DNA of 64,000 bases from JADCGM01 sp943370355 (GCA_943370355.1 CALRQP020000002.1:1-64000); one strand, 5' to 3'; positions 43,027 to 52,796 are shown, numbered from the stretch's first letter. A program made the numbers and translations. Notes: a model not told the origin generated them from the sequence alone.

Positions 43027-44274
43027 ATGAGCAAAGCGCAGCAAAGCCTCACCGAGCGCCTCGCGCACCGGCTTGCCGCACCCGTTGACTCAGCGACCCG
43101 CCAGCGCGCGCGGCTGCACCTCCTCGACTGGATCGGCTGTGTGGCCGGCGCGCGCGCGTCGCGCGGCGATTGGTTGCGCGAGGAACTGGCAGGCGAACTC
43201 CCCGCGCTGCTCGGCAATGTGCTGGAGATGGACGATGTCCACCGGACCGCAATCCTGCATCCGGGCCCGGTGGTCTGGCCTGTGGCGCGGTTCGGCGAGA
43301 CTGTGGCGGACGTGCTCGATGCCGGGGTACGCGGTTATGAGGCGACGATCGCTGTCGGCGCGACTTTCGACGCGCGCCATTATGCGCATTGGCACAACAC
43401 TGCGACGGGCGGCGTGTTCGGCGCAGCGGCAGCTGCTGCGAGCCTGCTCGGCCTGGCAGAGCAGCATTCTGTCTGGGCGCTCGGCCATGCGGGATCGGTC
43501 GCCGGTGGCCTCTGGCGAATGCGCCATGAGCCCGGAGATACCAAGCAGGTGCATATCGCCGTCGCCGCCGAGAATGGCCTGACCGCAGCGCGCATGGCCG
43601 CGGCGGGCCTCGCTGCACCGCGCTTCATCCTGGAGGGCGAACAGGGCCTGTACGCAGCGACCTGCGACGCGCCGAAGTCGATGAAACTCAAGGGCCAGTG
43701 GCGCATCCATGAGGTCAGTTTCAAGCCCTATGCCGCCTGCCGCCACGCCCATCCCGCGATCGACGCGGCACTGCAACTTCGCCATAGTTATGATGGCGGC
43801 CCCATCCGTGTCGAAACCTACCGCGATGCGCTGACCTTCTGCGACCGGCCCGATCCGGCCAGCGTCATTCACGCGAAATTCTCGCTGCAACATGCCGTCG
43901 CGCTGGCGCTGGTGCGCGGCACGGCGGGACTCGCCGATTTCGAGATGGATTCAATCGCCGACCCGGAAGTCGCAGCGATCCGGAAACGCGTCAAGGTTCG
44001 CGAGGGCGTCACATTCACAAACCGCTACCCCGCGCATTTCGGCGCGAAGGTAACCGCAGGCGGCCGCAGCGTCGCCCTGCGCGACACGCTCGGCGACCCT
44101 GAGCGGCCGATGGACCCGGCAGCCATCGTCGCGAAGGCCGAGGCGCTGATGACCTGGGGCGGCGTCGGCCGGAAAGCGCGGAGCAAGCTCATCGATCTGA
44201 CGCTGGAAAGCGACGATAGCGCGTCGGCCGGCAAGCTGTTCGGCAAGTCCTTCCGCGCGCTGTTCGACGCATGA
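43027..44274 (+). CDS. MmgE/PrpD-family protein 1
   Basis: A 415-residue protein of the 2-methylcitrate dehydratase / cis-aconitate decarboxylase family. Signatures are DWIGCVAGARASRGD near the N-terminus, HAGSVAGGLWRMRHEPGDTK, and SFKPYAACRHAHPAIDAAL. It could dehydrate, isomerise or decarboxylate a tricarboxylate-like acid. It heads an eight-gene rightward run and overlaps a second family member by 4 bp. Confidence 0.88.
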   Translation: MSKAQQSLTERLAHRLAAPVDSATRQRARLHLLDWIGCVAGARASRGDWLREELAGELPALLGNVLEMDDVHRTAILHPGPVVWPVARFGETVADVLDAGVRGYEATIAVGATFDARHYAHWHNTATGGVFGAAAAAASLLGLAEQHSVWALGHAGSVAGGLWRMRHEPGDTKQVHIAVAAENGLTAARMAAAGLAAPRFILEGEQGLYAATCDAPKSMKLKGQWRIHEVSFKPYAACRHAHPAIDAALQLRHSYDGGPIRVETYRDALTFCDRPDPASVIHAKFSLQHAVALALVRGTAGLADFEMDSIADPEVAAIRKRVKVREGVTFTNRYPAHFGAKVTAGGRSVALRDTLGDPERPMDPAAIVAKAEALMTWGGVGRKARSKLIDLTLESDDSASAGKLFGKSFRALFDA

Positions 44275-45584
44275 CCGCGACGCAAGCCATTCTCGACTTC
44301 GCCGCCGCACCGCACCGGCTGCCCGACGCGGTTACGACGGACGCCCGCCGTCTGCTCGCCGATACACTGGCCTGTGGGGTCGCGGGTTCGACCGCGCCAG
44401 GTGCGGATGGGGTGCTTGCCTCGGCCAAGGTCTGGGGCCAGGGCGACGACTGCCGCGTGCTCGGCCGGTCGCAGCGTCTCCCCGCCCCCGCTGCCGCCTT
44501 CGTCAACGGCTTCCAGATCCACTGCCTCGAATGGGACGCGGTGCACGAACCGGCGGTGGTTCACGCGATGTCGGTCGTCACCGCCGCGTTGCTCGCCGTC
44601 ATTGATCGGCGCGGCGGCTGCGACGCGCAGGCGGCGCTGACCGCGCTCGCCGTCGGAGTCGATATCGCCTGCGGCCTCGGCATTTCAGCAACGAGCCCGC
44701 TCAAGTTCTTCCGCCCCGCCACCGCCGGGGTCATTGGCGCGGCACTGGCCTGCGCCCGCATCGACGGGCTGCCGCATGACCGCTTCGCCGACGTGCTCGG
44801 CCTCGCCTACAGTCAGTCGGCCGGCACGATGCAGGCGCATGTCGAGGGATCGATCGCCCTGCCGCTGCAAGTGGCTGCCGCTGCCCGTGCCGCCGTCACA
44901 GCACTCGATCTCGTCACTTACGACCTGACCGGGCCGCACAATGCGCTCGAAGGCCCGTTCGGCTATTTCAAGCTGTTCGACGACGGCACGCCCGACGCCT
45001 ATGCACGCGACCTCGGCAAAGTCTGGCGCATCTCGGAGATCAGCACCAAACCCTACCCGTCCGGCCGCGCCAGCCATGCCGTGCTCTCGACGCTGCAACG
45101 ATTGCAGACCGATCACCGCTTCGCCGCCGCCGATGTTGCGAGCATCGAAGCGCGCGTGCCCATGCTGATCCACCGCCTCGTCGGCCGTCCGTGGATCGAC
45201 GGCATGTTACCAGCCTATGCCCGGCTCTGCCTGCCCTTCCTCGCTGCGCTGATGCTCACGGACGGACGCATCGACCCGCGCAAGTTCACGCCTGCGGCCT
45301 TTGCGGACCCGGCGTTGCGGGCAATCGGCGCGAAGCTGACCGTGACGGTCGATGCGAACCCCGATCCCAATGCGCTGGGACCACAATCGCTGGCCGTCGC
45401 ACTGACAGACGGACGCCACTTTGATGTCGCCATTCCCCACACGCTCGGCGCGCCCAACAATCCCCTGACCGCAGCCGAAACCGCAGCCAAACTTGCCTTC
45501 TGCGAAGAACTCGCCTCCGAACCCGTCGGCGACCGCTGCCTGTTCGACGATCCCGCCGCCTTCCTTGCTAGCGAGGCCAGATGA
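44271..45584 (+). CDS. MmgE/PrpD-family protein 2
   Basis: A 437-residue paralogue of the upstream gene: LADTLACGVAGSTAPGAD, AFVNGFQIHCLEWDAVHEPA, SQSAGTMQAHVEGS and KPYPSGRASHAVLSTL. It differs from copy 1 throughout, so this is not a recent duplication. Adjacent MmgE/PrpD pairs may form two steps or a heteromer. It is coupled to the PaaK-like gene by an ATGA overlap. Confidence 0.88.
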   Translation: MTATQAILDFAAAPHRLPDAVTTDARRLLADTLACGVAGSTAPGADGVLASAKVWGQGDDCRVLGRSQRLPAPAAAFVNGFQIHCLEWDAVHEPAVVHAMSVVTAALLAVIDRRGGCDAQAALTALAVGVDIACGLGISATSPLKFFRPATAGVIGAALACARIDGLPHDRFADVLGLAYSQSAGTMQAHVEGSIALPLQVAAAARAAVTALDLVTYDLTGPHNALEGPFGYFKLFDDGTPDAYARDLGKVWRISEISTKPYPSGRASHAVLSTLQRLQTDHRFAAADVASIEARVPMLIHRLVGRPWIDGMLPAYARLCLPFLAALMLTDGRIDPRKFTPAAFADPALRAIGAKLTVTVDANPDPNALGPQSLAVALTDGRHFDVAIPHTLGAPNNPLTAAETAAKLAFCEELASEPVGDRCLFDDPAAFLASEAR

Positions 45585-46963
45585 CCTTTCCGACCTTCTC
45601 CGAGAGCTTCGACGCCGCGCAGATGCTCCGCGACTATCCCGTCGGCGACGCTTTCACCGCGCGCTACACCGCGATGTCGCGCGACGAACTTCGCAGCATC
45701 CAGAACGCCCAGTTCCTGAAACTCATGACGCGCGGCTGGCAAATCCCCTTCTACCACCGCCTCTGGTCGGCGAAGGGCATCGAGCCCAGCGACATCCGCA
45801 GCCTCGACGACATCGTCAAACTACCGGCCTACGACAAGTCGGACCTGATGGCCTCAATCGATGCCCACCCGCCCTATGGCGACTTTGCCGGTCTCGGCGG
45901 CGCGGATCGTTCGCCCGCTTTTTTCCACACCACCTCGGGTACCACCGGCAAGCCGCAGGTGCTGCTGTTCGGGCCTAAGGGCCGCGACGTCGGCAATCTG
46001 CTCGTCGCGCGCATGTACCGCTGGCAGGGCCTGCGGCCCGAGGACACCGTGCAATCGGTTTATGGCCACGGCATGATCAACGGCGGCCATTATATCCGGG
46101 AAGCCTTCACCCGCTTCACCAACTCGATCTTCCTGTCGGCGGGAACCGGAATCGAGACACGCTCGGCGACGCAAGTCGGGTTGATGAAGGACTTCAACGT
46201 CACGGTGCTCGTCGGCTTCGTCGATTATATCAAGAAACTCGCCGAGGTCGCCGTCGCCGAAGGGCTGACCCCGGGTGAGGACATCAAGATCCGCATGATC
46301 ACCGGCCACCTCGGCACCGAGGACCGCAGCTCCGTCGAGCAGGCGTGGGGCGGCGCCAAGGCCTATGACTGGTACGGTGTCGGCGACACCGGCAGCATCG
46401 CCGGCGAGGGGCCGGACCGCGACGGTCTCTATGTCTGGGAGGACGCGCAATATGTCGAACTGCTCGATGTCGACAGCGGCTCACCCGTTCCTGACGGGCA
46501 GAAGGGCGATATGGTCGTCACCTGCCTCTACAAGGACGATGTCGCCCCCTGCATCCGCTTCAACACCCATGACGTGTCGGCGATCCGCACCGACGCCAAC
46601 CAGACCGGTATGGTGTTCAAACGTCTCGAAGGCTTCCTCGGCCGCTCCGACAATATGGTGAAGCTGCGGGGCATTAACGTCTTCCCGCACGCCATCGGCG
46701 CGCTGATCGGCGAGCGTGGCGACGTCACCGGCGAATATGTCTGCCGCGTCGTCCGCGATGCGAGCGGCCGGGACGAGATGATCGTCGTCATGGAGCACAA
46801 GGCGGCGAGCCCGGCCGCAAGCGCGGAAATCGCCGACCTGCTGCGGCGCGGCCTGTCGGTTGAGGTGACCGTCGATCTCGTCGCGCCCGGCGCGACAGCT
46901 GCGCTGACGCAGATCGACGTGCGGCAAAAGGCGATCCGCCTGATCGACGAGAGGAAAGGATGA
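45581..46963 (+). CDS. PaaK-like acyl-CoA ligase
   Basis: A 460-residue adenylate-forming enzyme of the phenylacetate-CoA ligase family. The nucleotide loop is TTSGTTGKP (117-125), YGVGDTGS forms the substrate-side motif, and RSDNMVKLRGINVFPHAI opens the C-terminal domain. It activates a carboxylic acid with ATP and CoA. In this operon it replaces the CaiB transferases seen in the other units. Confidence 0.92.
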   Translation: MTFPTFSESFDAAQMLRDYPVGDAFTARYTAMSRDELRSIQNAQFLKLMTRGWQIPFYHRLWSAKGIEPSDIRSLDDIVKLPAYDKSDLMASIDAHPPYGDFAGLGGADRSPAFFHTTSGTTGKPQVLLFGPKGRDVGNLLVARMYRWQGLRPEDTVQSVYGHGMINGGHYIREAFTRFTNSIFLSAGTGIETRSATQVGLMKDFNVTVLVGFVDYIKKLAEVAVAEGLTPGEDIKIRMITGHLGTEDRSSVEQAWGGAKAYDWYGVGDTGSIAGEGPDRDGLYVWEDAQYVELLDVDSGSPVPDGQKGDMVVTCLYKDDVAPCIRFNTHDVSAIRTDANQTGMVFKRLEGFLGRSDNMVKLRGINVFPHAIGALIGERGDVTGEYVCRVVRDASGRDEMIVVMEHKAASPAASAEIADLLRRGLSVEVTVDLVAPGATAALTQIDVRQKAIRLIDERKG

Positions 46964-46979
46964 TGGGAGGCGCACGGGC

Positions 46980-48281
46980 ATGAACCCCATCCGCACCGCC
47001 TCCATCTCGGAGCTGCGGGCGCACTATGCGTCCGGTGCGCTGACCCCGCTCGCCGTCACCGCGCGCTTCATCAGCCGCATCGACGCCTATGATCCGCAAC
47101 TCCGCGCCTTTGTCGCGGTCGATCGCGAGCGGGCCCTCGCCGATGCCGCGAACCCGCCGCCCGGTCCGCTCCACGGCATCCCCATCGCCATCAAATCGAA
47201 CATCGACGTGGCGGGCCTCGTCACCACGGCGGGCCTCGAAGGCCGCCGTCACATTGCGCCCGCCGCAGCCGACGCCCCCGTCGTCGCCCGCCTGCGCGCG
47301 GCCGGGGCGATCATCCTCGGTCATGTCAACATGCACGAGGCAGCGGTCGGTGCGACGACCGACAACGAGGCCTATGGCCGGACGATGAACCCACACCGCA
47401 TCGGTCACACGCCGGGCGGCTCCTCGGGTGGATCGGGCGCGGCGGTTGCCGCAGGACTGTGCGTCGCGGCGCTCGGCACCGATACGCTCGGATCGGTGCG
47501 AATCCCGGCTGCGTACAACGGCATCTTCGGGCTCAAGCCGACACCGGGCCTCGTCGACGACACGGGGCTCGTACCGCTGTCCAAACGCTTCGACGCAATC
47601 GGGCCGCTCGCACGGTCGGTCGACGATCTTGTAATCATGATGGCCGCAATGGCGGACATTGCGCCGGCGAGCCCCGTTTCAAAGATCGCGCTTCTCGATG
47701 TCGTCGGCCGCACCGAGGTCGAACGCGCAGTCCGCAAGGGCTATGAGCTGGCCGCGAGCCTGCTCGAAGGCCTCGGCAATGCCGTCCAGACCTACGCCTT
47801 CGACGTTGACCTTCCCAAGGTCCGCCTCGGCGCGTTCGTCGAGGCACTCGATGAGGGCCGCGCTTATTATGCCGACGATCTGGTCCGCGATCCCGGCGGG
47901 TTCAGCGACAGCTTGCTGGGCCTGTTCGGCTTCGCAGCAAGCTCGCCCGCGGAGGCGAAGGCGCGCGGCGCAGCAGAGGTCGCCCGCGCTGCCACGACGC
48001 TCCATGCCATTCTCGCCGATGCCGATGCTATTCTGCTGCCGACCAGCCCGCAGGTAGCGTTCGCGCATGGCAGCGCGCCGGTCACGCAGGCCGATTTCAC
48101 CGCACTCGCCAATGTCGCCGGTCTTCCTGCATTATCGCTGCCTGCGGGTTGGAGCGACGACGGCCTGCCGGTCGGCGTCCAATTGGTCGGACGCGCCGGT
48201 GGCGAAGCGACCTTGCTCGCGCTCGCGCGTTCGCTCGATGCGGTGATGAAGGGCTATGCCCCACCGCCGGATTTTGCCTGA
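46980..48281 (+). CDS. Amidase-signature hydrolase
   Basis: A 433-residue amidase-signature enzyme. The Ser-cisSer-Lys triad is Lys72 (IAIKSNID), Ser148 (TPGGSSGGSG) and Ser172 (GTDTLGSVRIPA, Leu in place of the usual Gly in the loop). It has no targeting signal and no gatBC genes nearby, so a catabolic amidase is more likely than a tRNA amidotransferase subunit. GGGAGG lies upstream. Confidence 0.92.
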   Translation: MNPIRTASISELRAHYASGALTPLAVTARFISRIDAYDPQLRAFVAVDRERALADAANPPPGPLHGIPIAIKSNIDVAGLVTTAGLEGRRHIAPAAADAPVVARLRAAGAIILGHVNMHEAAVGATTDNEAYGRTMNPHRIGHTPGGSSGGSGAAVAAGLCVAALGTDTLGSVRIPAAYNGIFGLKPTPGLVDDTGLVPLSKRFDAIGPLARSVDDLVIMMAAMADIAPASPVSKIALLDVVGRTEVERAVRKGYELAASLLEGLGNAVQTYAFDVDLPKVRLGAFVEALDEGRAYYADDLVRDPGGFSDSLLGLFGFAASSPAEAKARGAAEVARAATTLHAILADADAILLPTSPQVAFAHGSAPVTQADFTALANVAGLPALSLPAGWSDDGLPVGVQLVGRAGGEATLLALARSLDAVMKGYAPPPDFA

Positions 48282-48292
48282 AGGAGACGGTC

Positions 48293-48598
48293 ATGCGTAT
48301 CATCGTGCTGTTCAATCTGAAGCCCGGCGCCGATGTCGCCGCTTATGAAGCCTGGGCGAAGGCGACCGACCTGCCAGTCGTGCGGGCGCTGCCGTCGATC
48401 AACGATTTCCAGGTCTATCGCTCGACCGGCCTGCTGATGGGGGAGGGCAAGCCGGCCTATGCCTATATCGAAATTATCGATGTCGCAGACATGGACGGCT
48501 TCGGGAAGGATGCCGGGTCCGATGCCGTACAGCGCGTCGCGGCCGAGTTCGGTGAATTCGCCGACAATCCGCAATTCATCCTGACCGAGGCGCTATGA
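48293..48598 (+). CDS. REDY-like HapK-family protein
   Basis: A 101-residue ferredoxin-fold dimeric barrel protein: MRIIVLFNLKPGADVAAYE, DLPVVRALPSINDFQVYRS, and a C-terminal EFADNPQFILTE. It resembles the RedY/HapK family, named from prodigiosin-type (pyrrole) clusters, whose role is unclear. A strong AAGGAG site precedes ATG 48293. It overlaps the SDR gene by 4 bp. Confidence 0.75.
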   Translation: MRIIVLFNLKPGADVAAYEAWAKATDLPVVRALPSINDFQVYRSTGLLMGEGKPAYAYIEIIDVADMDGFGKDAGSDAVQRVAAEFGEFADNPQFILTEAL

Positions 48599-49395
48599 CT
48601 CGGCGCTTTGAAGGCAAGGTCGTCGTCGTCACCGGCTCCGGCAAGGAGCGCGGGCTGGGGCAAGGCATCCTCCGGCGCTTCGCCGACGAGGGTGCTGACT
48701 GTGTCGTCTCCGACCTGCGCATCGATGCGGAGGCCGAAGGTGTCGCCGCAGAACTGCGCACCCGCGGCGCGCGCGTCGAAACCATCGCCTGCGATGTCAG
48801 CGATGCGGCGCAATGCGCGGCACTGATCGAGCAGACCGTCGCCGCGTTCGGCCGCATCGACATCATGGTCAACAACGCCGGTATCGGCTTCATGATGACG
48901 CCGCTGCTCGACGTGAAGCCCTCCGATTTCGCGACGGTGATTGCCGTCAACCTGTCGGGGGCCTTCTACTGCACCCAGGCAGCGGCCCGCGCGATGATCG
49001 CCGGTGGCCGCGGTGGACGCATCATCAACATTGCCAGCCAGGCGGCCAAGACCGGCTTCCCGCACATGGCGAGCTATGTGAGTTCGAAGCACGGCATGAT
49101 CGGCCTGACCCGTTCGAACGCCGTCGAACTCGGCGCGCATGGCATCACCGTCAATGCGGTCTGCCCCAATCATGTGACGACCGGCCTCGGCGCACAGCAG
49201 AATGAATATTTCTCGAAGCTGCTCGGCTTCGACTCGGTCGAGGCCTATCTCAAGAACATGGCCGCGAAGAACCCGATGGGCCGTCCAGGCCTGCCGACCG
49301 ACACGGCGGGGGCCTGCGCCTTCCTGGCCTCCGACGACGCGATCTACATCACCGGCGAGGCGCTCAATGTCAGCGGTGGCGAGGAGATGCACTGA
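48595..49395 (+). CDS. SDR-family oxidoreductase
   Basis: A 266-residue short-chain dehydrogenase with cofactor loop TGSGKERGLGQG (13-24), NNAG, Ser148, Tyr161 and Lys165 (YVSSK). An Asp after the second strand (SDLRID) suggests NAD(H) preference. It probably oxidises or reduces a hydroxy or keto acid intermediate of the operon. Confidence 0.92.
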   Translation: MTRRFEGKVVVVTGSGKERGLGQGILRRFADEGADCVVSDLRIDAEAEGVAAELRTRGARVETIACDVSDAAQCAALIEQTVAAFGRIDIMVNNAGIGFMMTPLLDVKPSDFATVIAVNLSGAFYCTQAAARAMIAGGRGGRIINIASQAAKTGFPHMASYVSSKHGMIGLTRSNAVELGAHGITVNAVCPNHVTTGLGAQQNEYFSKLLGFDSVEAYLKNMAAKNPMGRPGLPTDTAGACAFLASDDAIYITGEALNVSGGEEMH

Positions 49396-50267
49396 TGGCC
49401 TTGGCAGAGGAACGCATCGACTGGCCGAACGGCGCGAAGATCGCACTGTCGATCGTCGTCAATGTCGAGGAAGGCTCGGAAATGACCGTCGCGCGCGGCG
49501 ACCGGGGCATGGAGCCCGTCGACGAACTCGGCGTCCACGTCAAATCGCCGATCCGCAATTATGGTAACGAGTCCAACTATCTCTATGGCATCAAGGCGGG
49601 CGCGCCACGCGTCGTAAAGCTGCTCCGCGACTATGGCGTCGCGGCGACGTGGACCGTCGCGGCGATGAGCCTCGAAAATCACCCCGAGATTGCGCAAGCG
49701 ATCGCCGACCTCAAACACGAGCCCTGCTCGCACGGTTACCGCTGGGTGCACCAGTTCAAGATGGACGAGGCCGCCGAGCGCGAGTTCATCGCCAAGGCGA
49801 CCGCCTCCATCGAACGCACCGTCGGTGTTCGCCCCTATGGGTGGCTGTCGCGTTACTTGCACACCGACAATACCCGCCGCCTGCTCATCGAGGCGGGCTA
49901 CCGCTATCATATGGACGATTATTCGGGCGACATACCCTATTGGGATCGCGCGACGGTCGCGGACACGCCCATCGTCATCATGCCGTACCAGCTCGACACC
50001 AACGACATGAAGATGTGGACTGACCCGTCGCTGACCCCCGACGCCTGGCTCAAATATGCGACCGACAGCTTCGACCAGCTCTACCGCGAGGGCGAGGCCG
50101 GCAACCCGAAGATGATGTCGCTCGGACTCCACCTGCGGATCATCGGACGCCCCGGCCGTATCTGGGCGTTCGAACAGTTCCTGCGCCACGTCACATCCAA
50201 ACCGGACGTCTGGATCGCCACGCGCGGTGACATCGCCGCGCATTTTTCGGCGCTCACCGCAGGATAA
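49395..50267 (+). CDS. NodB/PuuE-type hydrolase 3
   Basis: A 290-residue polysaccharide-deacetylase-superfamily enzyme, the closest in this window to PuuE allantoinase / cyclic-imide hydrolase: NVEEGSE (23-29), TWTVAAMSLENHPEI, and SHGYRW (112-117). It has no signal peptide. It follows the SDR with a TGATG overlap and is last in the MmgE-PaaK-amidase run. It probably opens a cyclic amide or imide. Confidence 0.88.
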   Translation: MALAEERIDWPNGAKIALSIVVNVEEGSEMTVARGDRGMEPVDELGVHVKSPIRNYGNESNYLYGIKAGAPRVVKLLRDYGVAATWTVAAMSLENHPEIAQAIADLKHEPCSHGYRWVHQFKMDEAAEREFIAKATASIERTVGVRPYGWLSRYLHTDNTRRLLIEAGYRYHMDDYSGDIPYWDRATVADTPIVIMPYQLDTNDMKMWTDPSLTPDAWLKYATDSFDQLYREGEAGNPKMMSLGLHLRIIGRPGRIWAFEQFLRHVTSKPDVWIATRGDIAAHFSALTAG

Positions 50268-50272
50268 TAGAC

Positions 50273-51637
50273 GTGGACGATGCCCGCCCGTCCATGGATC
50301 GAGCATCTCCGCAGTACACACGCGTCGCGATCACGCTGCACTGGCTGATCGCCGCGCTGCTCCTGTTCGAAGTGGGGTTGGGTCTGCGTTTGGAGGACCT
50401 GCACGGCCCCGCCAAGTTCGCCGCGTTTCAGCTCCACAAGTCGGTCGGCATCACCATCCTGCTGTTGGCGGCACTTCGCCTGTTGTGGCGCTTTTACCGG
50501 ACGCCACCCGCCGTCGGCGGCGCGGGCTGGGAGCGGCCGCTGGCGCGCACCGTGCACTTGCTGTTTTATGCTCTGCTGTTTGCCTTGCCGCTGACCGGCT
50601 GGATGACCATCTCTGCCAGCCGCATCGCGGTGCCGACGTTGCTCTATGGCGCGATCCCTTGGCCGGACTTCCCCGGCTTTTCCGGAATGGCGGCCGCCAC
50701 CAAATCAGCGTGGCATGAGACGACGGAGTTCATCCACGTCAATCTCGTGACGATTTTATACGGGCTGTTCGGGCTGCATGTCGCCGGCGCACTCAAGCAT
50801 CACCTTATCGACCGTGACATGGAAATGGCGCGGATGGCACCCGGTGCAAAGCCGGGCGCGCTGACCGATCCCCGCCTAGTGGCGATAGGTATCTGCGCGA
50901 TCATCGCGGCCAGCCTCGGATTTCGCCTACTGCCCATGTCCGGGCCAGCCCCGGCCAACCCAATTGCCTTGGTCGTTCCAGCGACTCCGGCTGCGTCACC
51001 TACCCCGCCTGACCGCGCCGCGTTGGCGGGGACAGCAGAACCAAAGTTGCCGCCCGCTGTGCAAGAGACATCTGCGCTGTCGACGGGGGTGCCCGGCAGG
51101 CCGTCGGGGCCGCCTATGGCAAACGGACCAACGTCAGCCGGCACCGCATCATGGGCAATCGGTGCTGGCTCCTCGCTGACCTTCCACACGACCTGGTCTG
51201 GCGCGGCCATCGACGGCGGGTTCGCCAAATTCTCCGGCGATATCCGATTCTCGCCTGACCAGCTGGCGCGGTCCAAGGTGAGTATAAAAATCGACACGGC
51301 CTCGCTGTTCAGCGGCGACACTCAGCGGGACGAAACCTTAAAGAGTGCCGACTGGTTTGCGGTCGGATCGCATGCAACGGCAAGCTTTACCGCTGACCGG
51401 TTCGAGAAAACGGGGCGTGAAAGCTACACCGCGCGCGGGACGCTCGCCCTCAAAGGCGTCACCCTCCCCGTCACGCTTCCATTCAGACTCACGATCAACG
51501 GCAGCAAGGCCGTGATGCGCGGCACTGCCACCGTTGACCGGACCGCGTACAAGATCGGCGAGGGAGATTATGCGTCAACATCGGAAATTCCTGCCGAAGT
51601 TTCCGTGACGATCGTCGTCAAAGCCATCCGGTCCTGA
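50273..51637 (+). CDS. Cytochrome b561-YceI fusion protein
   Basis: A 454-residue two-domain protein. Residues 15-220 form a four- to five-helix cytochrome b561 domain with candidate haem ligands His23, His55, His95, His155 and His169. A proline/alanine-rich linker (about 222-290) leads to a YceI lipocalin-like domain (290-454) that would be periplasmic and may bind an isoprenoid or quinone. The start is GTG 50273, with ATG 50294 as alternative. It probably moves electrons between a lipid-soluble carrier and the periplasm. Confidence 0.88.
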   Translation: MDDARPSMDRASPQYTRVAITLHWLIAALLLFEVGLGLRLEDLHGPAKFAAFQLHKSVGITILLLAALRLLWRFYRTPPAVGGAGWERPLARTVHLLFYALLFALPLTGWMTISASRIAVPTLLYGAIPWPDFPGFSGMAAATKSAWHETTEFIHVNLVTILYGLFGLHVAGALKHHLIDRDMEMARMAPGAKPGALTDPRLVAIGICAIIAASLGFRLLPMSGPAPANPIALVVPATPAASPTPPDRAALAGTAEPKLPPAVQETSALSTGVPGRPSGPPMANGPTSAGTASWAIGAGSSLTFHTTWSGAAIDGGFAKFSGDIRFSPDQLARSKVSIKIDTASLFSGDTQRDETLKSADWFAVGSHATASFTADRFEKTGRESYTARGTLALKGVTLPVTLPFRLTINGSKAVMRGTATVDRTAYKIGEGDYASTSEIPAEVSVTIVVKAIRS

Positions 51638-51647
51638 TGCGCCGGGA

Positions 51648-52796
51648 TCAGGCCGCGCCGATGAGCTCGCGGCCGATCAGCATGCGCCGAATCTCATTGG
51701 TCCCGGCACCGATATCGAGCAGTTTGGCGTCGCGCAGGAAACGTTCAACCGGCCAATCCTTGGTGTAACCCGCGCCACCCAGCGCCTGGATTGCCTCATT
51801 GGCAACGCGCACCGCATTTTCGGACGCGAGCAGGATCGCACCCGCCGCATCGAAGCGCGTGGTGCGCCCAGCATCGCAGGATTTAGCCACGGCATAAACA
51901 TAGGCGCGCGCCGAGTTGAGCGCGACATACATGTCGGCGATCTTGGCCTGCATGAGCTGGAACGCGCCGATCGGCCGGCCGAACTGCTTGCGCTCGCGAA
52001 TATAGGGCAGCACGACATCAAGGCAGGCCTGCATGATGCCAAGCTGGATGCCGGCCAGTACCGTGCGCTCATAGTCCAGGCCCGACATAAGGATGCCGAC
52101 CCCGCCATTGACCGGGCCCATGACATTCTCGTCCGGCACTTCGCAATCGTTGAACACCAATTCGGCTGTCGGCGAGCCACGCATGCCCATCTTGTCGATC
52201 TTCTGGCCGATCGAGAAACCCGGCATGTCCTTTTCAATGAGGAAGGTCGTGATGCCACCCGAGCCCTCGCCGGTCTTGGCGTAGACGACCAGCGTGTCGG
52301 CATAGGCTGCGTTGGTGATCCAGAATTTTGTGCCATTGAGCACATAGCCGCCTTGGACGGCCTGCGCCCGGAGCTTCATCGACACGACGTCCGATCCTGC
52401 CCCGGCTTCGGACATCGCAAGACTGCCGACATGCTCGCCGCTGATCAGCTTGGGCAGAAACTTTGCCTTTTGGGCGGGTGTCGCCCAGCGCCGGATCTGA
52501 TTGACGCACAGGTTGGAGTGCGCGCCATAGCTCAGTCCCACCGAGGCTGATGCGCGGGCCACTTGCTCCTGCGCGATCACATGTTCGAGGTAACCAAGGC
52601 CGAGGCCGCCGTCGGCCTCCTCGACGGTAATACCGTGCAGGCCGAGCGCGCCCATCTCAGGCCACAAGTCGCGCGGAAACCAATCCTCCGCGTCGATCTT
52701 GGCAGCAAGCGGCGCAATCCGGTCCGCAGCGAATTTCGCGACGGTCTCCCGGATCATGTCAGCGTTTTCGCCCAGATCGAAATCAAAATCGCTCAT
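51648..52796 (-). CDS. ivd: Isovaleryl-CoA dehydrogenase-type acyl-CoA dehydrogenase
   Basis: A 382-residue FAD enzyme. The catalytic base is Glu243 in GLDYERTVLAG, and the C-terminal segment reads LLDIGAGTNEIRR with Ala where medium-chain enzymes have the base; both are hallmarks of isovaleryl-CoA dehydrogenase. It oxidises isovaleryl-CoA in leucine breakdown. GAGGGGAG precedes ATG 52796. No methylcrotonyl-CoA carboxylase genes are adjacent. Confidence 0.88.
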   Translation of the reverse strand: MSDFDFDLGENADMIRETVAKFAADRIAPLAAKIDAEDWFPRDLWPEMGALGLHGITVEEADGGLGLGYLEHVIAQEQVARASASVGLSYGAHSNLCVNQIRRWATPAQKAKFLPKLISGEHVGSLAMSEAGAGSDVVSMKLRAQAVQGGYVLNGTKFWITNAAYADTLVVYAKTGEGSGGITTFLIEKDMPGFSIGQKIDKMGMRGSPTAELVFNDCEVPDENVMGPVNGGVGILMSGLDYERTVLAGIQLGIMQACLDVVLPYIRERKQFGRPIGAFQLMQAKIADMYVALNSARAYVYAVAKSCDAGRTTRFDAAGAILLASENAVRVANEAIQALGGAGYTKDWPVERFLRDAKLLDIGAGTNEIRRMLIGRELIGAA

